From contig JAHZDE010000008.1 of assembly GCA_019422525.1 (NCBI GenBank), positions 85,680 through 149,679 on the forward strand: 64,000 nt of DNA. Direction: 5' to 3'. Made by a program: the position numbers and the translations under genes. The notes under the pieces are model-generated. The model was not told the DNA's origin. It was given only the letters and a program-made list of their open reading frames with translations, and searched no databases. This document shows positions 45,080-52,813 of this stretch, in pieces; position 1 is the first letter of the stretch, and every line of letters begins with the position of its first letter. Source of the stretch: Clostridiales bacterium (lineage in GTDB: Bacteria; Bacillota; Clostridia; Oscillospirales; Acutalibacteraceae).

Positions 45080-45119
45080 ACCGCCCCGCTCGGAGTTTTT
45101 CCGGGTGGGGCGGTTTTTC
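45080..45119 (+). terminator. Terminator of the late operon
   Basis: ACCGCCCC..GGGGCGGT with an inner GGAG..CCGG pair and a TTTTT tail, directly after the holin gene. Confidence 0.85.
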
Positions 45120-45167
45120 TTTATGAGAAATTATGGTATACTTATAAAAAATGCAGGAGGTACAGCC

Positions 45168-45344
45168 GTGGAAAATAGGAACAGCTATCAGGAAAATATT
45201 AAAAACGCCAGTATAAAACCACTCGACAACGATGCCTTGACCCGCTTTGCCTATCTGCATGATGATGATATTACCCGGCTGTTCGAAAAATTACATGCGC
45301 TGGAACGGCGGGTGAGTGAGTTGGAAGAAAAAAATAAAAAGTAG
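45168..45344 (+). CDS. Small prophage-end protein with C-terminal coiled coil
   Basis: 58 aa from GTG 45168 with GGAGG seven bases upstream and TATACT at 45137-45142 as a possible -10. It starts MENRNSYQENIKNASIKPLD and ends LHALERRVSELEEKNKK, a short heptad coil. Separate from the late operon by a terminator, so it is likely expressed in the lysogen. Its stop codon lies in the right arm repeat. Confidence 0.65.
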   Translation: MENRNSYQENIKNASIKPLDNDALTRFAYLHDDDITRLFEKLHALERRVSELEEKNKK

Positions 45345-45358
45345 TCAAAAAGTAGTCA
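45341..45358. repeat. Right arm-type site for integrase/excisionase
   Basis: GTAGTCAAAAAGTAGTCA, same sequence and orientation as 13956-13973; 68 bp inside the right core. Confidence 0.6.
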
Positions 45359-45378
45359 GTTCTCAAAATGGACAAAAC

Positions 45379-45425
45379 AAAAACCCGCACGAACTACCAA
45401 AAATGGCGGTTTCATGCGGGTTTTT
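45379..45425. terminator. Bidirectional terminator at the prophage right end
   Basis: AAACCCGCA (45381-45389) pairs with TGCGGGTTT (45415-45423), flanked by A and T runs. Abuts the tRNA CCA, so it now terminates tRNA-Thr on the minus strand in place of the displaced host terminator. Confidence 0.75.
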
Positions 45426-45474
45426 TGGAGCTGGAGATCGGACTTGAACCGACGACCTGCTGATTACGAATCAG
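45426..45474. repeat. attR: 49-bp core inside intact tRNA-Thr
   Basis: Identical to 13815-13863. It supplies the 3' part of the functional tRNA gene, so integration regenerated the tRNA from phage DNA. Confidence 0.95.
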
Positions 45475-45501
45475 CTGCTCTACCAACTGAGCCACTCCAG
45501 C
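45426..45501 (-). tRNA. tRNA-Thr (CGT)
   Basis: 76 nt with CCA encoded. Acceptor GCTGGAG/CTCCAGC, D arm GCTC..GAGC, anticodon stem GCTGA/TCAGC with loop TTCGTAA (anticodon CGT), T arm GTCGG TTCAAGT CCGAT. Confidence 0.97.
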
Positions 45502-45586
45502 AAACTGGCTTTTTAAGAAAAGCCAACGAACAATATTATACGGAAAAGGAAGCAATTTGTCAACAGCTTTTTCGTTTTTGAGAAAA

Positions 45587-46255
45587 TTATTTTGATTTGG
45601 CGCTTTTTTTCGGGTCAATGGTGCCGCCGGAAAGAGCATAACGGCAGAAGCTTTTCATGCAGCAGGCTTCGCATTTGGGCTTTCGGGAATCGCACACCGC
45701 CCGGCCATGGAGTACCAGCCGGTGGCAAAAATCGTTGGACTCTTCCGGGGGGAGCACTTCCCGCAAGTCCTTTTCCACTTTCAGGGGATTGGTGCTGTCA
45801 GTGAGACCTAACCGGCCGGTGATTCGGATACAGTGGGTGTCGGTAACGACTGCCGGTTTGTGATAAATGTCGCCCACCACCAGATTGGCAGTTTTGCGTC
45901 CCACGCCGGGCAGACGGGTAAGCTCTTCCACCGTGTCGGGCACCACGCCGTCGAACTCATCCCGAAGCATATGGCACATGGCAAAAATGTCCCGGGCCTT
46001 GGTTTTATACAAGCCGCAGGAACGGATATATTCGGCGATTTCTTCCTCACTGCCTTCACAAAAGCTCTCCAAGGTAGGGAACCGGGCAAACAGTGCCGGG
46101 GTTACCATGTTCACCCGAGCGTCGGTGCATTGGGCAGAAAGGCGGGTAGCAATGAGCAGCTCCAGAGGCTTTTGATAGGTTAATGAGCACACCGCGCCCG
46201 GATATTCCTGTTTTAGGGCGTTGACAGCGAGAAGAGCAATTTCCTGTCGAGTCAT
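45587..46255 (-). CDS. nth: Endonuclease III
   Basis: 222 aa from ATG 46255 (AAAGGAG upstream). Base-excision repair glycosylase/AP lyase. Helix-hairpin-helix LPGVGRKTANLV with the catalytic Lys, the Asp in VVTDTHCIRI, and the 4Fe-4S ligands as C-x6-C-x2-C-x5-C in CDSRKPKCEACCMKSFC. Complete. First host gene to the right of the prophage. Confidence 0.96.
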   Translation of the reverse strand: MTRQEIALLAVNALKQEYPGAVCSLTYQKPLELLIATRLSAQCTDARVNMVTPALFARFPTLESFCEGSEEEIAEYIRSCGLYKTKARDIFAMCHMLRDEFDGVVPDTVEELTRLPGVGRKTANLVVGDIYHKPAVVTDTHCIRITGRLGLTDSTNPLKVEKDLREVLPPEESNDFCHRLVLHGRAVCDSRKPKCEACCMKSFCRYALSGGTIDPKKSAKSK

Positions 46256-46383
46256 GGGGGATACTCCTTTACACAAATTGATAAAGTCATTATACACCCG
46301 GAATTCTGAAAGCACAAGTTGACCGGCAGGGAAAATCATGATACAGTAAAATGGAATATATATACAGAAAGGCTGTGGAAAAC

Positions 46384-47040
46384 ATGTCCTCCTTTATGCT
46401 CAAACTGCTGGCCATGACCACGATGGTGGTGGACCATACGGGGGCCATTTTATTTCCGGGAAACATGGCGCTGCGGGTAATTGGGCGGCTATCGTTCCCG
46501 ATTTACTGTTTCCTTTTGGCGGAAGGGTTTGTCCATACCTCCAGCCGGAAGCGGTATCTCATCCGGCTGGGACTGTGGGGAATCGTATCGGAACCGGTGT
46601 TTGATTATGCATTTTTTGGCAGCTTTTGGGTCTGGGAGCATCAGAATGTATTTTTCACATTGTTTTTGGGATTAAGTGCTTTGTGCCTGATAGAAGGGTT
46701 TTCCTCCGGCCAGCAAAAACTCATGCCGGGGCTGGTGCTGGCGCTGGTTCCCGCGGCGGCTGCGGAGATGCTGATGACCGATTACGGCGCGTTTGGCGTG
46801 CTGCTGATAGTGGTGTTTTATGTATGCCGGGACCGGCGAGGCGCGGGGCTCGTTTCCTTTGGGTTTTTCAACACGGCATTTTCCTGTATGGGCAGCGAAG
46901 TCCAGTTTGCGGCGGTTGCTGCGGCAGTCCCCATCGGGCTATATAATGGAAAGCGGGGGCTCCGGCTGCCAGGGTGGCTGTTTTATGCATTTTATCCGGT
47001 ACATTTAGGAATTTTGTGTCTGCTTGCCATGGCGTTATAG
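46384..47040 (+). CDS. TraX-family membrane protein
   Basis: 218 aa, about seven or eight hydrophobic segments. MLKLLAMTTMVVDHTGAILF and GRLSFPIYCFLLAEGFVHT are the TraX start; YAFYPVHLGILCLLAM ends it. TraX is an acetylase-like protein of F pili, but stand-alone Firmicutes members are chromosomal and of unknown substrate. The start at 46384 is a judgement; ATG 46351 is also in frame. Confidence 0.85.
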   Translation: MSSFMLKLLAMTTMVVDHTGAILFPGNMALRVIGRLSFPIYCFLLAEGFVHTSSRKRYLIRLGLWGIVSEPVFDYAFFGSFWVWEHQNVFFTLFLGLSALCLIEGFSSGQQKLMPGLVLALVPAAAAEMLMTDYGAFGVLLIVVFYVCRDRRGAGLVSFGFFNTAFSCMGSEVQFAAVAAAVPIGLYNGKRGLRLPGWLFYAFYPVHLGILCLLAMAL

Positions 47041-47162
47041 GGAGGAAAGGAAACTTTCGTCCGAGAGGGGAACAAAATCCAAAAAAGAGAATCCTTCTTT
47101 TTTTCCAGAGGAGAATATGGTATACTATTATTATCTCATTTTATGGAACGGGAGGAAACTGT

Positions 47163-48116
47163 GTGGAAGAAAAACGGTTTGCAGTATTGATTGATGCGGA
47201 AAATGTTTCCAATATTTATATTAAATATATTCTGGACGAGATTTCCAACTATGGCAGCGTCACTTATAAACGGATTTATGGCGACTGGACCAGTTCGTCG
47301 GCTTCCGGCTGGAAAAGCCAGCTTTTGGAAAACTCCATCACCCCGGTGCAGCAGTACAGCTATACCTATGGCAAAAACGCCACCGACTCGGCCATGATTA
47401 TCGACGCCATGGATATTCTGTATTCGGGGAATGTGGAAGGCTTCTGCCTGGTGTCCAGCGACAGCGATTTTACCAAGCTGGCGACCCGCCTGCGGGAATC
47501 GGGCATGATGGTGATTGGCATGGGGGAGAAGAAAACCCCGAAGCCCTTTAGTGTTGCCTGTAATGTGTTCAAATATCTGGAAGTGCTGCGGGCGGACGCG
47601 GAGGCCGAGGCTGCCGAGGAAAAGACTGACAGCGGGGAAAATATGACGGACATCGATACCATCCTCAAGGCCATGGTGAATATTATCAGTGAGAACGGCG
47701 ACGAGGAAAAAGGAATCAGCATTGGGGAACTGGGCAATCATTTACTGAAACGGCATCCCGATTTTGACGTGCGGAACTATGGGTATACCAAGCTCTCCAA
47801 GTTTCTGTCCGCCTTCGACGGGTTGAGCCTTACCCGGCACAACAACGTGATTTTTGCTTCCCTGCGCCAAAGCCATCTGGACGCCGACGCAGTACGGGCA
47901 GCTATCGTCACATATGTGCGGGATTGGGAAAAGAGCAAACATACCAAACTCAACCTGGGCCAGCTCAACCAGTGGCTGATGGAAAAATATCCCCAGTTCA
48001 ACGTGAAAAATTATGGCTATACCACGTTTATCAAATTTGTCAGCGATATTCGTGGGGTGAGCGTCAAGAGCAGCGGCAAAAATGGCCGGATTAAACATGT
48101 CTATTTGGTGCAGTGA
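47163..48116 (+). CDS. NYN-domain RNase-like protein with two OST-HTH/LOTUS domains
   Basis: 317 aa from GTG 47163 with GGGAGG nine bases upstream. An N-terminal NYN (PIN-like) domain carries acidic metal-binding residues: VLIDAENVSN, DSAMIIDAMD, LVSSDSDFTKLA. Two LOTUS-like repeats follow: about 165-235 (DVRNYGYTKLSKFLSAFDGL) and 245-317 (NVKNYGYTTFIKFVSDIRGV). Likely RNA-processing and RNA-binding; the bacterial role is not settled. A -10-like TATACT lies near 47,119. Confidence 0.88.
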   Translation: MEEKRFAVLIDAENVSNIYIKYILDEISNYGSVTYKRIYGDWTSSSASGWKSQLLENSITPVQQYSYTYGKNATDSAMIIDAMDILYSGNVEGFCLVSSDSDFTKLATRLRESGMMVIGMGEKKTPKPFSVACNVFKYLEVLRADAEAEAAEEKTDSGENMTDIDTILKAMVNIISENGDEEKGISIGELGNHLLKRHPDFDVRNYGYTKLSKFLSAFDGLSLTRHNNVIFASLRQSHLDADAVRAAIVTYVRDWEKSKHTKLNLGQLNQWLMEKYPQFNVKNYGYTTFIKFVSDIRGVSVKSSGKNGRIKHVYLVQ

Positions 48117-48149
48117 CCCAAGAAATGTTGGAGTTTTTTTACAGGGTTC

Positions 48150-48178
48150 TTGCGGTTTTGCAAAATGTCTGATATAAT
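48150..48178 (+). promoter_or_regulatory. Promoter of hisHF
   Basis: TTGCGG (48150-48155), 17-bp spacer, TATAAT (48173-48178). Confidence 0.65.
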
Positions 48179-48239
48179 AGGATTACTTTTTCACTGTACT
48201 ATGATAAAGTGACACCATGGAGAAGGGAATGTTCAGGGT

Positions 48240-48878
48240 TTGATAGCGATTATTGATTATGGTGCAGGCAACCTGCAAAGTGTGGTAAAGGCATTTGAAT
48301 ATATCGGGTGCCAGGTGGAAATTGTCAGCGACGCGGAAAAGCTGCAGCATGCAGGTGCGGCGGTGCTGCCTGGAGTTGGCTCCTTTGGGGATGCCATGGA
48401 CTGTCTGGAAAAAAGAGGGTTCGTGCCGGCAATCCGGGAATTTATTGCCAGCGGAAAGCCGTTTTTGGGCATTTGCCTGGGGCTGCAGATGCTGTTTGAC
48501 GAAAGTGAAGAGTCCCCCGGCGTCAAGGGCCTTGGAATTCTGCGGGGCAAAGTGCTTCGGATTCCCAAGCGGGAAGGGCTGAAAATCCCGCATATGGGGT
48601 GGAATTCGCTGGACTATCACGGAAAACGGTGCATTTTATTCCAGGGACTGCGAGAGCATCCTTATGTCTATTTTGTCCATTCCTATTATTTGCTGGCAGA
48701 GGATTTGGATATCGTTACCGCCACGGCGGAATATGGAACGACCATTCATGCGGCTATCCAAAAGGGAAGCCTGTTTGCCTGCCAGTTCCACCCGGAAAAG
48801 AGCGGGGCAGAGGGCTTGCAGATGCTGCGGAATTTTGCGGCGCTGGTTCCCGGAGAGGGCAAAGGTCAAAAACGCTGA
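48240..48878 (+). CDS. hisH: Imidazole glycerol phosphate synthase, glutaminase subunit
   Basis: 212 aa from TTG 48240. Class I glutamine amidotransferase: oxyanion PGVGSFG, nucleophile C79 in GICLGLQ, H184 and E186 in CQFHPEKS. Makes ammonia for HisF in histidine synthesis. Its pair hisF starts 12 bp later. No other his genes are in the window, so the pathway is split on the chromosome. Confidence 0.96.
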   Translation: MIAIIDYGAGNLQSVVKAFEYIGCQVEIVSDAEKLQHAGAAVLPGVGSFGDAMDCLEKRGFVPAIREFIASGKPFLGICLGLQMLFDESEESPGVKGLGILRGKVLRIPKREGLKIPHMGWNSLDYHGKRCILFQGLREHPYVYFVHSYYLLAEDLDIVTATAEYGTTIHAAIQKGSLFACQFHPEKSGAEGLQMLRNFAALVPGEGKGQKR

Positions 48879-48890
48879 GGAGGGACACAC

Positions 48891-49661
48891 ATGTTTGCAA
48901 AGAGAATTATCCCCTGTTTGGATTTGAATAACGGGCGCGTGGTAAAAGGCACGAATTTTGTCAACCTGCGGGATGCGGGGGACCCGGTAGAAGCTGCGAT
49001 TGCCTATGATAAAAGCGGTGCGGACGAGCTGGTGCTGCTGGATATTACGGCGTCTTCCCAAGCAAGGGGGATTATGCTGGATATAGTGGAGCGGGTGGCC
49101 TCGCAGATTTTCATTCCGTTCACGGTGGGGGGCGGTATCCGCACGGTGGAAGATTTTACCATGATTTTGCGGGCTGGTGCAGATAAGGTGTCGGTCAATT
49201 CGGCGGCACTGCGGAATCCCCGGCTGATTGAAGAAGCGGCCTATAAATTCGGCAGCCAGTGCGTGGTGTGCGCCATTGACGCCAAACGCAAACCGGAAGG
49301 CGGCTGGACGGTGTATTTAAACGGCGGCAGAATCGATACGGGCAAGGATGCCATCGCTTGGGCAGAAGAAGCGGTCCGGCTGGGTGCGGGAGAAATCCTG
49401 CTGACGAGTATGGACTGTGACGGTGTGAAAAAGGGGTACGATTTGGAATTGACCCGGCAGGTTTCCCAGCGGGTGAATGTTCCGGTAATCGCCTCGGGCG
49501 GAGCTGGTAAGCTGGAGCATTTTTATGATGCGTTTGTCACGGGCAAAGCGGATGCAGTGCTGGCAGCGTCGCTTTTCCATTTTGGAGAGGTATCCATTCC
49601 GGTGCTCAAGCAGTATTTGGCAAGCTGGGACATCCCGGTACGCAAGATGCCGGAAATATAA
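48891..49661 (+). CDS. hisF: Imidazole glycerol phosphate synthase, cyclase subunit
   Basis: 256 aa (beta-alpha)8 barrel. MFAKRIIPCLDLNNGRVVKG with catalytic D11, VCAIDAKR with the second Asp near 130, and phosphate loops VGGGIR and IASGGAG. Forms the HisH-HisF heterodimer. AGGAGG precedes the ATG. Complete. Confidence 0.97.
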   Translation: MFAKRIIPCLDLNNGRVVKGTNFVNLRDAGDPVEAAIAYDKSGADELVLLDITASSQARGIMLDIVERVASQIFIPFTVGGGIRTVEDFTMILRAGADKVSVNSAALRNPRLIEEAAYKFGSQCVVCAIDAKRKPEGGWTVYLNGGRIDTGKDAIAWAEEAVRLGAGEILLTSMDCDGVKKGYDLELTRQVSQRVNVPVIASGGAGKLEHFYDAFVTGKADAVLAASLFHFGEVSIPVLKQYLASWDIPVRKMPEI

Positions 49662-49662
49662 G

Positions 49663-49740
49663 GCGGGGCGGGGAAGGCCCCGCAGCCAATTCGCGGATTA
49701 GCTTTTCTATAATAGGAAACTAACTGTCGCGAAGGTAACT
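49663..49740. repeat. Structured intergenic repeat, copy 1
   Basis: A GC hairpin (GCGGGGC/GCCCCGC) then a longer interrupted stem from TTCGCG to CGCGAA with inner TTAG/CTAA and TTTTC/GGAAA. About 78 bp, related to 52690-52767: a 22-base core is identical. It follows hisF and may end its transcript. Confidence 0.6.
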
Positions 49741-49873
49741 GTTCGTGTGGAGGAAACAAAAAAGTTTACAGCCGGTTTTGTCCAATCCGAAGATGAGAAA
49801 ATCCGCTTTTCCCCCAGGATGCACAACACCGGGAAAAAGCCGAAAAAACCGCCGTTTTTTGGGGGAGATTCCC

Positions 49874-49902
49874 TTGACAAAGACAGCAGGGTATGGTATC
49901 CT
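49874..49902 (+). promoter_or_regulatory. Promoter of the rplU operon
   Basis: Perfect TTGACA (49874-49879), 17-bp spacer, TATCCT (49897-49902). Confidence 0.8.
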
Positions 49903-49908
49903 ATTTAA

Positions 49909-49985
49909 GCCGCATATTCCGGGCTGAAAGTGGACTTGCTCCCGCCTGAGAATAGCGAGTTTATAGAAAAGGCAGGGCCTTCGAT
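49909..49985 (+). ncRNA. Ribosomal protein L21 leader-like RNA
   Basis: Between the promoter and rplU: GCCGCATATTCCGGGC, then GGACTTGCTCCCGCCTGA and ATAGCGAGTTTATAG. Order and motifs resemble the Firmicutes L21 leader, which is thought to bind a ribosomal protein for autoregulation. Called from memory of the motif; no covariance model was run. Confidence 0.6.
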
Positions 49986-49987
49986 TC

Positions 49988-50296
49988 ATGTTTGCAATTA
50001 TTGAAACCGGCGGCAAGCAGTACAAAGTACAGTATGGCGATGTTATTTTCGTCGAGAAGCTTGCAGCAGAAGAGAACTCCACCGTTAACTTCCAGGTTGT
50101 CGCTGTTTGCGGCGAGGACGGCCTTAAGGTTGGTAAGCCCTATGTGGAGGGCGCTACCGTTACCGGCAAGGTGCTGAAGAACGGCAAGGGCAAGAAGATT
50201 ACAGTGTTTACTTACAAGCCCAAGAAGGGTGAAAAGCGCAAGATGGGCCACAGACAGCCCTACACCAAGGTGCAGATCGAGGAAGTTAAGGCGTAA
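49988..50296 (+). CDS. rplU: 50S ribosomal protein L21
   Basis: 102 aa, MFAIIETGGKQYKVQYGDVI at the start and KKGEKRKMGHRQPYTKVQIE at the end. First gene of rplU-prp-rpmA. Normal length. Confidence 0.98.
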   Translation: MFAIIETGGKQYKVQYGDVIFVEKLAAEENSTVNFQVVAVCGEDGLKVGKPYVEGATVTGKVLKNGKGKKITVFTYKPKKGEKRKMGHRQPYTKVQIEEVKA

Positions 50297-50299
50297 GCC

Positions 50300-50623
50300 A
50301 TGATCTACGCGGATTTTCTCGTGCTGCGCGATGGCCGTATGATAGGGTTTTCCCTGAGCGGCCATGCAGACGCCGGTGAAGCGGGTGAGGACATTGTGTG
50401 TGCAGCGGTTTCTTCCGCCGCCTATCTGATTGCCAACACCATCACCGAAATTCTGCACGTCCCGGCTGAAATCAGTGAGGACGATGGCGAAATGCGGCTT
50501 TTAATCCGGGAAGAAAAATATCTTTCCACGTGCCGCGACTGTTTGGCAGGTTTTCGTCTGCATATGACGGGCCTGGAAGAGCAGTATCCCGACAACATTA
50601 GTGTTCATTATTTGGAGGTGTAA
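50300..50623 (+). CDS. prp: Ribosomal-processing cysteine protease Prp
   Basis: 107 aa. Catalytic His in SGHADAGEAGEDIVCAAVSS and Cys in the same stretch. Cleaves the N-terminal extension of L27, encoded by the next gene. Always found between rplU and rpmA in Firmicutes that have the extension. Confidence 0.95.
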   Translation: MIYADFLVLRDGRMIGFSLSGHADAGEAGEDIVCAAVSSAAYLIANTITEILHVPAEISEDDGEMRLLIREEKYLSTCRDCLAGFRLHMTGLEEQYPDNISVHYLEV

Positions 50624-50625
50624 GT

Positions 50626-50910
50626 ATGCTGAAAATCAATATCCAGCTGTTCGCTCATAAAAAAGGTATGGGTTCCACCAAGAACGGCCGTGACTCCGAG
50701 TCCAAGCGTCTTGGCGTGAAGCGCGCTGACGGTCAGTTCGTTCTGGCCGGCAACATTCTCGTAAAGCAGCGCGGCACTCACATCCATCCCGGTGAGAACG
50801 TGGGCAGAGGTTCCGACGATTCCCTGTTCGCTCTGGTTGACGGCAAGGTCAAGTTCGAGCGCATGGGCCGCGACCGCAAGAGAGTCAGCGTGTACAGCGT
50901 CGAGCAGTAA
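50626..50910 (+). CDS. rpmA: 50S ribosomal protein L27 with Prp-cleaved extension
   Basis: 94 aa. Begins MLKINIQLFAHKKGMGSTKN; the Prp site lies before AHKKG, so the mature protein starts at A10. The L27 end sits at the peptidyl transferase centre, which makes cleavage essential in organisms that have this form. Confidence 0.98.
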   Translation: MLKINIQLFAHKKGMGSTKNGRDSESKRLGVKRADGQFVLAGNILVKQRGTHIHPGENVGRGSDDSLFALVDGKVKFERMGRDRKRVSVYSVEQ

Positions 50911-50921
50911 TTTACAACATG

Positions 50922-50956
50922 AAAAATCCCGGGGCAGAAATGGCCCGGGATTTTTT
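50922..50956 (+). terminator. Terminator after rpmA
   Basis: AAAAATCCCGGG..CCCGGGATTTTTT, a strong stem with a T run. Ends the rplU operon 11 bp after the rpmA stop. Confidence 0.9.
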
Positions 50957-51005
50957 GATGTTTATGGGGAATGAATAAACATACGATAAAGGAGGCGGAA
51001 ACCTT

Positions 51006-52277
51006 ATGTTTATCGATATTGCAAAAATTAAAATCAAAGCCGGAAATGGCGGAAATGGCGCAGTTTCCTTCCGGCGTGAAAAATATGTGGCGGCTGGAGG
51101 TCCCGATGGTGGCGACGGCGGCAAGGGCGGCAACATTGTGTTCCAAGTGGACGACAACCTTTCTACCCTGGCGGATTTCCGGTATAAGCGGAAATATGCA
51201 GCCCCCAATGGCGAAAACGGCCGGGGCAACCGGTGCTTTGGCCGTGGCGGTGAGGATTGCATCATCCGGGTGCCCCGGGGAACGCTGGTTAAAGATGCGG
51301 AAACCGGACGGCTGCTGGCGGATATGTCCGACGATGAGCCGCAAATTGTGGCAAAAGGCGGCAGAGGCGGCTGGGGCAATACCCATTTTGCAACGCCGAC
51401 CCGTCAGGTGCCCCGGTTTGCCAAGCCCGGCACCCCCGGCGAGGAGTTTGAAGTCCAGCTGGAACTGAAACTGCTGGCCGACGTGGGACTGGTGGGCTAT
51501 CCCAATGTAGGAAAATCCACTTTGGTGTCGGTGGTCAGCGAAGCAAAGCCCAACATTGCCAACTATCATTTTACCACCCTGACCCCTGTTTTGGGCGTAG
51601 TGCGCATGGGCGAAGGTAGCTCCTTTGTCATGGCGGATATTCCCGGGCTGATTGAGGGCGCAGGCGAAGGCGTGGGCCTTGGACACCAGTTCCTGCGGCA
51701 TGTGGAGCGGTGCCGGCTGCTGGTGCATATTGTAGATGTAGCTGGCAGCGAAGGCCGCGACCCGAAAGAGGATTTTGAAATTATCAACCGGGAGCTTGCA
51801 AAGTTTAACCCGGAACTGGCCGAGCGCCCCATGCTGGTAGCGGGCAACAAGTGCGACCTTGCCACCGACGAACAGATTGAAGAATTCCGTCAGTATGTAG
51901 AGGGGAAGGGATACAGCTTCTTCCCGATTATGGCGGCGATTCGGTACGGGGTAGACCCGCTCCTCAAGAAGATCCAGGAAATGCTGCAAAGCTTGCCGCC
52001 GGTGCGCCGGTTTGAAGCGGAACCTGCACCGCAGGTGGAAGTGGAGAGCCTGGATAACACTCAGGTACAGATTACCCGTCACGAAAATGTGTTTATGGTG
52101 GAGGGCAAATGGCTGCTCCAGCTTATCAACTCCGTCAACTTCGACGACTATGAGTCCCTGCAATACTTCCAGCGGGTGCTCATCCAGACCGGCGTGATTG
52201 ATGCATTGCGGGAGGCCGGTTGTGAAGAAGGCGACACGGTGAGCATGTACGATCTGGAATTTGACTTTGTGGAATAA
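51006..52277 (+). CDS. obgE: GTPase Obg
   Basis: 423 aa. Gly-rich Obg fold (GNGGNGAVSFRREKYVAAGG onward, 1-158); G domain with G1 GYPNVGKST, G3 ADIPGLIEGA and G4 AGNKCD; C-terminal OCT domain (FMVEGKWLLQLINSVNFDDY). Ribosome assembly and stress control. The OCT domain marks the Firmicutes form. Confidence 0.97.
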   Translation: MFIDIAKIKIKAGNGGNGAVSFRREKYVAAGGPDGGDGGKGGNIVFQVDDNLSTLADFRYKRKYAAPNGENGRGNRCFGRGGEDCIIRVPRGTLVKDAETGRLLADMSDDEPQIVAKGGRGGWGNTHFATPTRQVPRFAKPGTPGEEFEVQLELKLLADVGLVGYPNVGKSTLVSVVSEAKPNIANYHFTTLTPVLGVVRMGEGSSFVMADIPGLIEGAGEGVGLGHQFLRHVERCRLLVHIVDVAGSEGRDPKEDFEIINRELAKFNPELAERPMLVAGNKCDLATDEQIEEFRQYVEGKGYSFFPIMAAIRYGVDPLLKKIQEMLQSLPPVRRFEAEPAPQVEVESLDNTQVQITRHENVFMVEGKWLLQLINSVNFDDYESLQYFQRVLIQTGVIDALREAGCEEGDTVSMYDLEFDFVE

Positions 52278-52283
52278 AGGAGC

Positions 52284-52685
52284 ATGGCTTTGGAACGTTT
52301 TTTTGACCAGGACTGTGATCCCCGGCAGTTGAGCCCGTTGACGCTGGCGTTTGTAGGGGACTGCGTGTTTGAACTGTTTGTACGGGAAGAGCTGGTGTGC
52401 CGGGGAAACTGTCCGGTAAAGAAGCTGCACCAACGCTCGGTAGAGCAGGTATGCGCGGGGGCACAGGCGAATTTTTCCAAAAAGCTGTGGCCTCATTTAA
52501 CGGAAGAAGAGCAGCAGGTATATCAGAGGGGAAGGAACGCCCATGTAAACCATGTGCCGAAAAACGCATCGGTGGCGGACTATCACGCAGCCACGGCGTT
52601 TGAGGCGCTGTTTGGGTATTTGTACTTAGACGGGAAGCTGGAGCGCTTGCGGGAATTGTTCCAGCTTTGCATGTCCCAAGAATAA
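52284..52685 (+). CDS. mrnC: Mini-ribonuclease 3
   Basis: 133 aa; RNase III catalytic domain only. PLTLAFVGDCVFELFVREEL holds the catalytic Asp and ASVADYHAATAFEALFGYLY the Glu. Matures 23S rRNA in Firmicutes. The ribosome site (AAAGGAG) is unusually close, 1-2 bases before the ATG. Confidence 0.93.
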   Translation: MALERFFDQDCDPRQLSPLTLAFVGDCVFELFVREELVCRGNCPVKKLHQRSVEQVCAGAQANFSKKLWPHLTEEEQQVYQRGRNAHVNHVPKNASVADYHAATAFEALFGYLYLDGKLERLRELFQLCMSQE

Positions 52686-52689
52686 GCGC

Positions 52690-52767
52690 GGCAGGCAGGG
52701 AGAGGCCCCGCAGCCAATTCGCGGGTAGGTTTTTCGTATAGAGAACTGTCTGTTGCGGCGGTTTCTT
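52690..52767. repeat. Structured intergenic repeat, copy 2
   Basis: Related to 49663-49740; the identical core begins at 52704. The second stem is preserved by different bases (CGC..GCG; GTTTTTC..GAGAAC), hinting at selection on structure. Placed after mrnC, before the YitT gene. Confidence 0.6.
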
Positions 52768-52813
52768 CATTTTATCAAAAATATATTTCATTCCCATTCC
52801 CGGAGGTGTTCCG

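Larger units (their letters stand above)
13815..45474. mobile_element. Siphovirus-like prophage integrated in tRNA-Thr(CGT)
   Basis: Bounded by a perfect 49-bp direct repeat at 13815-13863 and 45426-45474. The gene order is that of a temperate HK97-type siphovirus: integrase, lysogeny region, repressor, early, recombination, replication, late regulator, terminase, head, tail, lysis. All structural genes look intact. Weak points are the short integrase and a frameshifted methyltransferase gene. Structural genes are closely packed with ATGA or similar overlaps. It could still be inducible if the integrase works or is supplied in trans. Confidence 0.95.

Noticed and set aside
46384..47040. TraX as evidence of a conjugative element
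   Set aside because: No other transfer genes nearby, and chromosomal TraX-like genes are common in Firmicutes.
47750..48050. Repeated DNA in the NYN gene as a possible CRISPR or minisatellite
   Set aside because: The likeness is at protein level (two LOTUS domains), with diverged DNA. No CRISPR array was seen anywhere in the window.
50778..52496. A 572-codon open frame on the - strand
   Set aside because: Antisense to rpmA, obgE and mrnC; composition follows the third-codon GC bias of those genes.
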